Shown here piece after piece: positions 22,512-31,063 of a stretch of DNA of 64,000 bases. Below the pieces are notes generated by a model. The model did not search any database, was not told the DNA's origin, and saw only the letters and a program-made list of their open reading frames with translations. The position numbers and the translations under genes are program-made. This DNA comes from Saturnia japonica (lineage: Eukaryota; Arthropoda; Insecta; Lepidoptera; Saturniidae): contig CM065321.1 in NCBI GenBank assembly GCA_033032175.1, positions 8,392,501 to 8,456,500 of the forward strand, given 5' to 3'. Each line of letters starts with the position of its first letter. Within the stretch, counting starts at the first letter, position 1.

Positions 22512-23573
22512 TTAACTGAATAATACATAATCTATACTTTCAGTGAGATTCATTAATTTGAGATTTTTTTCGAAATCACCATTTGTTAGATCTAGTTTAA
22601 CACATATTACTAATGGGGGTTTGGCTTCTGCAAAATGGATTACAGGCAGTTTTATTTTTACTTTTCTTTCCTTATTGCAATACAATTCTATTGTCCTGCC
22701 TATTTTGTTCTTATCAACATCACAAAATGCAACTACTTTTTTTAAGCTATCGGGTCTTAAAGCACGAATAAATCTTCTTCCCCTTTTACCTGCATTCCAT
22801 ACTATAAAACTGCTCCAATTTGGAAGCACATAGTTTTCAAGTCTATCCAATTGAATTTGCCAGATTACATCCCTTGTAATAGAGAATGTAGCTGCATCTT
22901 CATGATAAGTATAAATAACTAAATTTTCTTCAACTCTTCGTAAATCTCCACCTGAATCTAAGTGAGAGTAAAAGAATAAAAGGTCTTCTGGTGTGCCATA
23001 TCCTGCTTCATTGAATCCACCAACTTTGGTGTATACAGATTTGTGACAAAACCATGTAGGCATTAGCAACGTTGGACCATTGGAAGTATATATTTGTGAT
23101 CTTAATTGTGATGCTGATAAGTTGTTTGCCCAACGAACCAAACGAGGAGTAGAGTTATCAGGTACACGAGATATTTTACTCCCTACAAGTGCATTGTGGT
23201 TAGACTTGGCAACAGCATACTGTAAAAATATTCTGTTAGGCTGCATGACATCGTCTATGTCTTGAAAACAAAGATATTCGCCTCTGCTTTTCTTTACTGC
23301 ACCATTTTTAGCAGCACCGACTCCTCGTGAACTCGCACTGCCCGTGGTAATAAATAAAATATTTCTTGCTCTGAAGTAGTTTGCCCAGTTATCAAGTATA
23401 GCTTCAGTTCTATCTCTGCTCCCATCATTGAAAACAACAATTTCTATAGTAATTTGCGCATTTAAAGCAGTTTGAGTTGCAATCGAACGCATGCAATTGT
23501 CTATCCATTTTTCACCATTAAAAATTGGTATTATTATGGAGACATCAACCATGCTGCACTTTTTCAATTTCAA
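22512..23573 (-). CDS. QTGAL: B3GNTL1-type family-2 glycosyltransferase, probable queuosine-tRNA galactosyltransferase
   Basis: An uninterrupted 353-codon gene, close to the roughly 360 residues of the human protein. An internal Met at residue 8, just before VDVSIIIPIFNG, is an alternative start. It has the GT-A/GT2 fold signature: SIIIPIFNGEKW (11-23), NDGSRDRT (49-56), the nucleotide-sugar/metal DIDD motif (105-108), GGFNEAGYGTPEDL with the acidic PED (about 185-198), and a WQIQLDRLENYV helix. The C-terminal Rossmann-like part contains VVAFCDVDKNKIGR. The order and spacing match B3GNTL1. That human protein has been reported to add galactose to queuosine at the wobble position of tRNA-Tyr (QTGAL); the transfer of function here is inference. 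There is no signal peptide, fitting a cytosolic tRNA enzyme. It is intronless, and flanked by transposon sequence. Confidence 0.88.
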   Translation of the reverse strand: MKLKKCSMVDVSIIIPIFNGEKWIDNCMRSIATQTALNAQITIEIVVFNDGSRDRTEAILDNWANYFRARNILFITTGSASSRGVGAAKNGAVKKSRGEYLCFQDIDDVMQPNRIFLQYAVAKSNHNALVGSKISRVPDNSTPRLVRWANNLSASQLRSQIYTSNGPTLLMPTWFCHKSVYTKVGGFNEAGYGTPEDLLFFYSHLDSGGDLRRVEENLVIYTYHEDAATFSITRDVIWQIQLDRLENYVLPNWSSFIVWNAGKRGRRFIRALRPDSLKKVVAFCDVDKNKIGRTIELYCNKERKVKIKLPVIHFAEAKPPLVICVKLDLTNGDFEKNLKLMNLTESIDYVLFS

Positions 23574-23814
23574 ATAGATGGACGTTTTTATTTATCTCAT
23601 TTATGTCTGCTATGAACTATTATTTATTTATAAATTGTAAATAAAGTATGCAGGCTTTCACATGTGCATCTACTATTTACACTGTATAAAGTTAAAAAAA
23701 CTTTAAAAAATTATAAACATATCGATGTTTCAGTATTTTTAATTTGATATTTTATGCTAGTGAATTTTGATTCGATTGTATGGACGATACAAAAAATCCA
23801 CTATTTTCATCTTC

Positions 23815-24000
23815 TTCATTTTGTTTTGGCACCGCAAAAGCACTTGCCAGCGTCAATGTTTTCAAGCCTTCGTAGTATTAAGACGTATTTTATTCAAAGT
23901 GGCGTCCAGAGATAAATAACAAATTGTGGCGTCCATGTGGCGTCTATCAAGGTGGTGGCCATAGACCAATAACCAGAGGGTGGTGGCTCTCTTGTTAGAT
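23815..24000 (-). repeat. Family D fragment, inverted
   Basis: Its reverse complement reads CTACGAAGGCTTGAAAACAT, TGGCAAGTGCTTTTGCGGTG and TCTAACAAGAGAGCCACCAC, matching pieces of the family at 20950-21010 and 26125-26160. The + strand also shows GGCGTCCA/GGCGTCTA units repeated three to four times. Confidence 0.5.
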
Positions 24001-24182
24001 AGATTTGTTAATTATTTCTGGATCTATACTATTTCAATTTCTTTATTTTCTCGATGACAGTTCTAATTTGATAGTAGTAGTGTTGTAACCAAATAAGTAA
24101 TGATATCGATTGCATATATTTATTATATTTTGTACAAAGATCGAATCAAAGTATTGAAACCTCATTCGATACCACTTCAAAG

Positions 24183-25105
24183 TTTTTTTTTTTACTACAC
24201 TGTTGGCTATAGGGACCCTGAAGCCTCAAGATGGCTTTTACAGTTTCACCGTGATTTGGGGGCGAGCGCTTGAGGCACTTAGCCGCGAAAGTATTTATAC
24301 AACTTGCTCAAGGGTGCCAAAGTGGCCGGACCTCGGCTTGGGCAGTTGCAGCGATTGCAATTAAGCCGCGATCTGGCTAATTCCCTACTCCTGCAATTCG
24401 AGCTAACCATCATATACATGTTCCCAGCTTGTGTAAACGGAAACGAAAGCGTGTATATGTATTTAGTGATCTGAAAGTAATTCTTCACCTATGTGCCTAT
24501 GTGGTGTGAACTTATGTATGTACATATGTGTGTAACGTTGTATGTGGGTAGCTAAGTATTGCACGTGCAGTGTCACTCGTATCGCGCGGGTGTATGCCAG
24601 ACTCAAATGCTTCACACCGACGAATGGACCTAAGTTTGAGTTGCCCCTAGAGAGGGTGGACTTGGGGAGTGTGCGGGAGCGAAATTGACCGCACGTCCTC
24701 TGCGGAGAAAACGGCGATTACGCAGGCGTGGGCGCTGGCACACTCTGTTTAGAGAGACGGTGGAGTAATATGCGTTAGCTTTCTCTATTGTGCAATCGGG
24801 GTCTGTAAAAATGTTACACGGCCGACGTTTATAACAGGGACATCGGGTGTAAGTCGCGGTAGTGTTTACTAGCGGATTCGCGTGATTCGACGCGGTATCG
24901 AAATACGATCGCGAGAGAAATCTATAGTGTGATTCTGACGAAGGAAGTTCCTTATATGTATGGAGATCTTGCCTTCGGACATACCAGGAGCTGTCGGTAA
25001 GGTGACGGAGGAATCTGCTTTGGATAGTTTGTAATTTTTGACGTGACAACGTCTTATAATTCGATGGAGCCGGCTGCATGCACGAAAAAACATGACTCAT
25101 GCGGC
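24183..25105 (-). mobile_element. 5'-truncated jockey-like LINE
   Basis: A T-run at 24183-24192 would be the poly(A) tail of a - strand element. On the - strand, 25100 to about 24800 encodes the C-terminal end of a non-LTR ORF2: KLQTIQSRFLRHLTDSSWYV, RRQDLHTYKELPS and SRSYFDTASNHANPLV, the shape of the conserved segment after the jockey-clade reverse transcriptase. Reading continues without a clear family match. No RT domain is present, so the copy is truncated at its 5' end. Confidence 0.6.
24800..25100 (-). pseudogene. LINE ORF2 C-terminal fragment
   Basis: The coding remnant of the LINE described above. The first third aligns by eye with jockey-clade C-termini; the rest, rich in R and S, may be read in the wrong frame. 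It would have encoded part of the reverse transcriptase protein. Confidence 0.5.
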
Positions 25106-25137
25106 GTTACTTCGCCCTGAGGCGTTCCATTTAAGGC

Positions 25138-25585
25138 TTGAAGTGCAAGCGAGAGCGCAGTACGAGCGACAAAGAGGCACAATCAGCCTCCCCGTTCGGC
25201 AGCGTTCGACATCTGTCTCTCTCCTACTTGAGTGAGTGGTGCGTCCGCGTTTATAGCAACGATAATTGCGGCGATAAAGGTAATGATTCTTTCGATATTA
25301 AATATATGTTTAGTGATATATTGTCGAATATTCGTGCTTTCATCATTAAAATAAATAGCATCGGTCCGCTAGTGCAGCGATTGTAGGTTATGCTATAATT
25401 GACAAAACTATAACAATAAGTTAACAGAACTATTTGTATTTATGCGTACAAATAAATGTAACCTGATCAATTCAATTGTCATTTCCATTTACCTCCTTCT
25501 CTATATCCATACAAAATATCTACCAAACAAATAAAATTAAAATTTTCTTCTGAAAAATGATACCATTCCATCAGTATTTTCTTTT
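25138..25585. other. Gene-free stretch between the LINE and the solo LTR
   Basis: GC-richer at first (about 25138-25290), then AT-rich. A possible splice donor (AAAG|GTAATG, about 25279) follows the GC-rich part, so a non-coding first exon is conceivable but unsupported. Confidence 0.25.
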
Positions 25586-25745
25586 TGTTGAATAACAATG
25601 CGCATGTCCTTTCTTATAAAATCTATGTCTATGAATTAAAAAGAAAATGTATATTGTGTTGCTATGATACAAACATTAAGAAAAGAAAGATGTTAAAAGA
25701 AAAGTGGTTTATTTAAAAATCGCCCCGTAATCCTCCTCCTCAACA
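25586..25745 (+). repeat. Solo LTR of the same copia family
   Basis: 160 bases, from TGTTGAATAACAATGCGCAT to CTCCTCCTCAACA. It matches the LTR at 18695 apart from an insertion of about 30 bases. It is flanked by CTTTT and CTTAT, an imperfect 5-base target duplication, and there is no primer-binding site after it, so it is a solo LTR and not the partner of the upstream one. Confidence 0.7.
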
Positions 25746-25984
25746 CTTATGACGTTGTCACGTTCAACTATCGTCAGTAAACTGACTTTACAGACAACCG
25801 ATTTTTTTTTAGAGTTATTTTTAGACATTTGCGTGATTGCGGTGCAACTGTATGTCACGATTCAGCGGACACATGTTTTGTATTGTGTAAATTTATAGTG
25901 TAAGCTAAAAAGCTTCGATACTTGTAAGTTCCTTATCAATTTTTGCTTGTTCTTGTCCTACTTAGGAATGAATCGATATCGTCC

Positions 25985-26260
25985 TCATTCAGGAAACAAA
26001 TCAAAGTATCGAAACAGCATTCGATTCCACTTCAAAGTTTCGATAGTAGTGAGTTCTTTATCAATTTCAGTCAGACTGACACGACCCGATGCGACATTCC
26101 GAGATCACACAAAAATTCTCTAGAAAGTTCTAACAAGGGAGCCACCATCTTGTTAGGATACTGAATCGTCATAACACTTGACAATATAATTCACTCGATA
26201 ATGGCAGTAATGGTCTTCATTAAAGAGGACCGGTTGCCAAGTTAGGAAGAAGAAGACCCG
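25985..26260 (+). repeat. Family D 3' part and associated repeat
   Basis: CAAAGTATCGAAACAGCATT and TTCCACTTCAAAGT repeat a segment at 24135-24185. Then GAGATCACACAAAAATTC, GGGAGCCACCATCTTGTTAG and GAGGACCGGTTGCCAAGTTA are near-identical to 29160-29320. Confidence 0.6.
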
Positions 26261-26316
26261 ATGCGAAATTTGTGTTATGATATAGAGAAGAAAACGATTA
26301 CTGTCAATTGTCCACG

Positions 26317-26480
26317 ATAATGAAGATAACTCGATTATAGACATTAGTAATTACTAATATTAGTAGTTTGATGATGAGAGATCATTTATAATCGAAGTAA
26401 CATTAGTAATTACTAATGAATGCTAGGTTACTAATATGATAAAATTAGTAATTATACGACCTTTTTTTAGCTAAATAGGT
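26317..26480 (+). repeat. Partial copy of the GGTGGGCGATT MITE
   Basis: It shares ATGAAGATAACTCGATTA and the palindrome TTAGTAATTACTAA (26344-26357) with 7990-8170. Both ends are missing. Confidence 0.6.
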
Positions 26481-27664
26481 ATCAATAGAATTTCTACAAA
26501 AAAAAGATTTTTTTAAAAATAGATTATTTTCTAATGTAATAAAATCGATTAATTAATATTTGATATTTATTTAAAAAATATTATATTTTTTTCATATTTT
26601 CTTGAGAAATTGAATTAAAACTTGAAATATTTACAATCATAACTCTCTTAATCAATTTAAATTAACATATTTCAATAAAAAGACAAAAAAATATTGTTAT
26701 TAACGGAGAATGCCCATTCTTGTACTTACCAAATTTTGTTGAATAAAAAGTAAAGATTTTTATTTCATATTATTTTACAACCTTTTATCCTCGGAATTTG
26801 GTTTTCAAAGTAGGATTATTCTTTATACTCTTAAAAGTATTATTTATACTGTATATATACATCATATAATATGTACATACTAATAAAACAAAAAGGAAGA
26901 ATTTTAGGTTTGTTTGTTTGTTAAAACACGCAAATCTCTTAAACTACTAGTTGGATTCGAAAAATTCTTTTTGTATACGATAGCTTGATTCCCGAGAAAC
27001 AGTATAGGCTATCTAGCATGCTAGGTACACGTCTCAGCTAGCCTATAATATTGATTTTCTTAAGTAATTCGGAACATGAAACTCTCCGGAACTGCTATAT
27101 CCGCGTGCGCTGCGATTATTTTAAGTGGTACGTAAATACAATGATGTAAAAAATATTGGGCTTTAGTATACCTAAAAAATGGTCTGCGATAGCACACGCC
27201 TATATCTTGTACATAAGCCACAATAAGCTATTTTGCCTAACACAATCGTTAGGCATATTAATCCTTACGAACAAAAGTTACTTCATCATAAAGAACATTT
27301 TATGAAGTTAAATTTTACTCTTTAAAGCATGTTATTTGGTTACAAAGTTTAGGAGATAATGAAAAATTAAAAAAAATTGGGTACTTGTACTAATTTGTAA
27401 TAACTTTTATTTGGAAGAACAATAAAATTATGATAGGCTATAGTGCGTTGGCGTTGCGCTGTTTGCGTATAATATTAACGCAGTTGGAACTACTAGTAAT
27501 TATTATACACTGCGTAAATAGATTCAAAAGCGCGGGTGGTGCATTCTATTACTTATATTACAATCTTTTTGAACGCAAAAATACAATAATGAATTAAAAA
27601 GCAACTCATTAGGTATTTAATTATTAATACCTAACGATATAAAAGGGTAGTATTATTTAAGGGC

Positions 27665-28510
27665 GATTGGAGTTTTAGGTGGGAACTTCAAGTGACATGT
27701 TGTGGTTTTTATTTTTAACTAGCTGACCCGCGCAACTTCGTCTGCGTCACATAAGTGAGAGAGAGAGAGAGAGGGTTAGAAAAAGTGGGTCGTAGGCACC
27801 TATAATACAATTCTAAAGGAGCTGAAACTTTCTTTACTTTGCTGCGGAGTTATTTTAAAACTGTGATATCTCCTAAGATATTTGTTGAAATCAACTGATG
27901 TCGAGGACAATTTTGTTCATAATTAAATAATTGTGATGAATATTGTATTTATTTCAATAAGGATTAAGAATTAGGACCATGTTTATAGAGACACTTTCGC
28001 AAATAATGCATTAATAAAAAAAAATCATAATAAAGGTTATATTGAATCAACCTTAAAAGATATTCCAAATGCTATCCCTGACCTTTTTTAGAACTTTTTA
28101 AGAGAAACATTCCGGCACATATAACTGTTGCGTAACTTTAGTTATTTACGTAGCGCACGCAATGGAAACTCAAAAGGAATAAATTTTCCCCGTTTTTGCA
28201 ACATTTTTCTTTGATGCTTCACTTCTATTGGTCGTTGCGTGATGATATATAGCTCTTATATAGTTGTGTGCTTCTTCGATCAATGAGATATCCAACAAAA
28301 AATATTTCCTCGATTCGATCAAGTAGTTCCTTAAATTAGCACGTTCAATCCAAACAAACAAACAAATAAACTCTTCATCTGTATAATATCAGTATGGATT
28401 TATTAACTTTGTTTTAGACCCTATATTATGTAATATAGTGTGACATAGCTTGGTGATTGGGCAAGCATACATTTTGAAGGGCCACAAGGACTCCCTAGAA
28501 AGTTTATTTT
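27665..28510 (+). repeat. Family D copy split by a Helitron
   Basis: The left part ends TGACATGTTGTGGTTTTTAT at 27718. The right part resumes at 28399 and reaches GACCCTATATTATGTAATAT. The intact copy at 28985-29330 has these pieces contiguous. Confidence 0.65.
27719..28398 (-). mobile_element. Helitron-like element inserted in a family D copy
   Basis: On the - strand it runs from TCCATACTGATATTATAC to GCGCGGGTCAGCTAG, inserted between A (27718) and T (28399). TC start, CTAG end, A^T target and a short CGCA/TGCG stem near the 3' end all fit Helitron chemistry. The 680 bases contain no Rep/helicase frame. It includes a (GA)n run at about 27754-27772. Confidence 0.7.
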
Positions 28511-28770
28511 ATTTTAATGGATACTCCTATAACATTACTCATTATACATTATTATTATAATTATCTATAAGTAGTATACCTGATGCGTATGTAAATTATA
28601 GGAGTATACAGCATTTCCCATAGCTTCGTGCATACATTGAACCATAAAATATATTAATCGACACAAAGCATGTTTTAAATTAAATTAAATTAGTAATAAT
28701 TATCAGGAACAAGACATAATATTATTATAACTTGACAAAAGAAAATTGGAAGAAAAATATAACCTATAAC

Positions 28771-28857
28771 TTGGGAGTCTTCAAACGAAGAGTGAATAGG
28801 CATTTAATAGGTAAGCGCGATACATCGTCGGCCTCATCTTTACTTTCCATCAGGTAA
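28771..28857 (+). pseudogene. Extreme C-terminus of a LINE ORF2
   Basis: Twenty-eight codons and a TAA reading LGVFKRRVNRHLIGKRDTSS then ASSLLSIR. The GVFKRRVNRHL phrase is typical of the end of ORF2 in lepidopteran jockey/CR1-type elements. A GAGGCTAAGCGCTATCCTGT 3' tail follows. The upstream reverse transcriptase is absent. Confidence 0.5.
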
Positions 28858-28984
28858 GATTGAGGCTAAGCGCTATCCTGTATTGCATAAAAAAATCTTA
28901 ATATTTTAAAATTAATATAAATAAAATTATCTTTTGACAACAATTAAATAGAATTAACGAGAACATCAAGAAATAAAGATAAAA

Positions 28985-29330
28985 TGAAAATAGAGGTTTT
29001 TGGCGGGATCTTTAAGTGACATGTTGTGGTTTTTATTTTTAATTCATTATCTTAGGTTTTGAACCCTATATTATGTAATATTGGTGGTGTTTTACGTGAT
29101 ATAGTTTGGTTTTTGTGCATAAGTGAAGTGAATTATAAATATAAGCTGAAAGCATTAATTCTGAGATCCCACAAAATATTCCTAGAAAGTTCTAATATGG
29201 GAGCCACCATCTTGTTAGGATATTAATAAATCATCATAACACATGACATTTTATTTCACTCGATAATGGTAGTAATGGTCTTCATTAAAGAGGAACGGTT
29301 GCCAAGTTAGGAAGAAGAAGAAGAAGAAAA
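28985..29330 (+). repeat. Family D, most complete copy
   Basis: Contains in order TTTTTGGCGGGATCTTTAAG, TGACATGTTGTGG, CCCTATATTATGTAATATTG, GAGATCCCACAAAATATTCC, GGGAGCCACCATCTTGTTAG and CGGTTGCCAAGTTAGGAAG, ending in an AAG microsatellite. No terminal inverted repeats were seen. The class is unknown. Confidence 0.6.
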
Positions 29331-29579
29331 TGAAAATAATGATGAATTTTGACAATACAATCTAACTTATTTAATCGTAATAAAAAAGGATTATATGACC
29401 ATTAAAATTGATTCCTTAAGCCTAACCTAACATATAGGCTTACACAAACAAAAGTTTTATCGTCTAATATGAATACTTTATCACAATTATTATTACGAAT
29501 AAATGCTTGATTATACATTTTTTTTTCACTATATTTTTTACTATGAAATATTTTGCGACTTTTAGTGGATTTTTTAGTA

Positions 29580-30811
29580 TTAGGTCCTTACATATGAAAT
29601 TGGCGTTTTGTACGGAAGGAATATAAAGTCAATTTTTTTTTTGTAAAATATATTTAATTAATCAAAGTATGCACCGTTGGTAGTAGTTCGTAGTTCGTAG
29701 TAGGTAGTTCATTGATCCCTTTACTAAAAATACCATGGGGGCGAGAATCAATAAACTTTTTGAAGGTGGTTTGGACTGCCGCAATGCCGCATCGGAGTTG
29801 AATTTTTTCCTTGTAAGAAGTTGTCCAAATTCCGGAAAAAATGGTGATCTCTTGGAGCAAGGTCCGGGGAGTACGGTGGATGTCGCAAACATTCCAATTG
29901 TAGCAAATCTAACTTAGTGGTTGTTTGTTGTGCAGTGTCTGGTCTTGCGTTGTCGTGAAGCAGCAGTGGCCTAGAGCGATTGCCCGATCTCGGTTGTTTG
30001 GCAGCTAGTTCTTCCTTCATGGTTTGCAGTTGCTGACAATAGATATCTGCCGTAATCATCTGACCAGATTTTAGAAAGCTGTAGTGAACGACACCGGCGC
30101 TAGTCCACCAAACACTCACAAGTAACTTTTTCTGAGTCAATTTTCGTTTAGGGCAGGATTTGGCTGGGCCTGCAGGGTTCAGCCATTGCGACGAGCGCTT
30201 CCGATTATCGTAAAGTAATCACTTTTCATCACAAGTAATGATTCGACTTAAAATCCATTCATTATTGCGTCGGTTGAGCAAAGTAACACAGCAGTCGATG
30301 CGCGTTTGCAAGTTCGATTCACTCAATTCGTGAGGTACCCATCGTTCAAGTTTTTTTACTTTCCCGATTTGTTTCAAGTGGATTAATACAGTTTTATCAC
30401 TTACCCCGAAGCCTGCAGCTATCTCTGAAGTGCTTTGTGATAGATCCGCTTCCACAAACAGCCATTCTATTTTCAACTTTGGTCTCCGGCCGTCCACGGG
30501 GTTTTGTTCTGAAGGTCGAAATTTCCAGAACGAAAATGTTGAAACCAAAAACGTACCATGCCACTGGTGCCACGGTAGAACTCGTACTCTTTTAGATGTA
30601 CCGATATTTCATGTTTTCGATTGTGCGGTATTAAGTGACGCCAAAGAAATAAATTAAGCGGAAAAAGCAAATGAATGACTGTTTTCAAAACTCAAACGTA
30701 CAAGCTAAATGAATTTATAAATTTGAATTTGGAATTCTTAACCAAAGAGGAGATATTTCAGTTCAAAGTGGTCAGTACGACAAAACACTAATTTCTTATG
30801 TAAGGACCTAA
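29580..30811 (-). mobile_element. mariner element A1
   Basis: It is bounded by inverted ends TTAGGTCCTTACATATGAAA and its imperfect complement (...TTTCTTATGTAAGGACCTAA), each next to a TA. Length is 1232 bases, normal for mariner. It carries a broken transposase on the - strand. The same family recurs at 43853-45110. It ends 253 bases before the ARRDC start codon. Confidence 0.88.
29654..30688 (-). pseudogene. mariner transposase, broken (A1)
   Basis: The paired-like N-terminal region appears in pieces ([15 protein letters not shown], then [20 protein letters not shown] and WVPHELSESNLQTR in another frame), followed by [26 protein letters not shown] and [16 protein letters not shown]. The three catalytic aspartates (D,D34D) are present, but there is a frameshift in the N-terminal third, and the Trp codon after TCDEK reads TGA. 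The C-terminal end is replaced by a GTAGTTC-type tandem run (about 29679-29711). It cannot make a whole enzyme. Confidence 0.8.
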
Positions 30812-31063
30812 TATTATTTTTTTCAATATCTAGCGACTTTTTCATTGAAGTTTGTATACTGTTTTGTTACTTAAACGGCAACACTGGATGCTATCCACAG
30901 ACTACTGAGAGGATGCTACGTAATGTCAAATGTCAATTGTCAGATGGGATTTCATGTGTGGGTTCATGCTTCATGGTTATTTAGTTAATTGTTGTAGGGT
31001 TTTTGGAAACTTGTAAAAATATTTCAAACGTATTTATAATTGTGTGTTTTTAATTAATTGGCA
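30812..31063 (+). promoter_or_regulatory. 5' flank/UTR of the ARRDC gene
   Basis: Only about 250 bases separate the mariner from the start codon, so the core promoter or 5' UTR must lie here, in an upstream non-coding exon, or within the transposon. No TATA box stands out. Confidence 0.4.

Noticed and set aside
24869..25093. A separate 74-codon gene on the - strand
   Set aside because: Overlaps the LINE ORF2 fragment in another frame and lacks features of its own.
25138..25386. A protein-coding gene in the GC-rich block
   Set aside because: No domain and no consistent splice context; more likely non-coding or repeat.
18695..25745. One complete 7-kb copia element bounded by the two LTRs
   Set aside because: No pol genes in between, a host gene lies inside, and the flanking 5-mers do not match.
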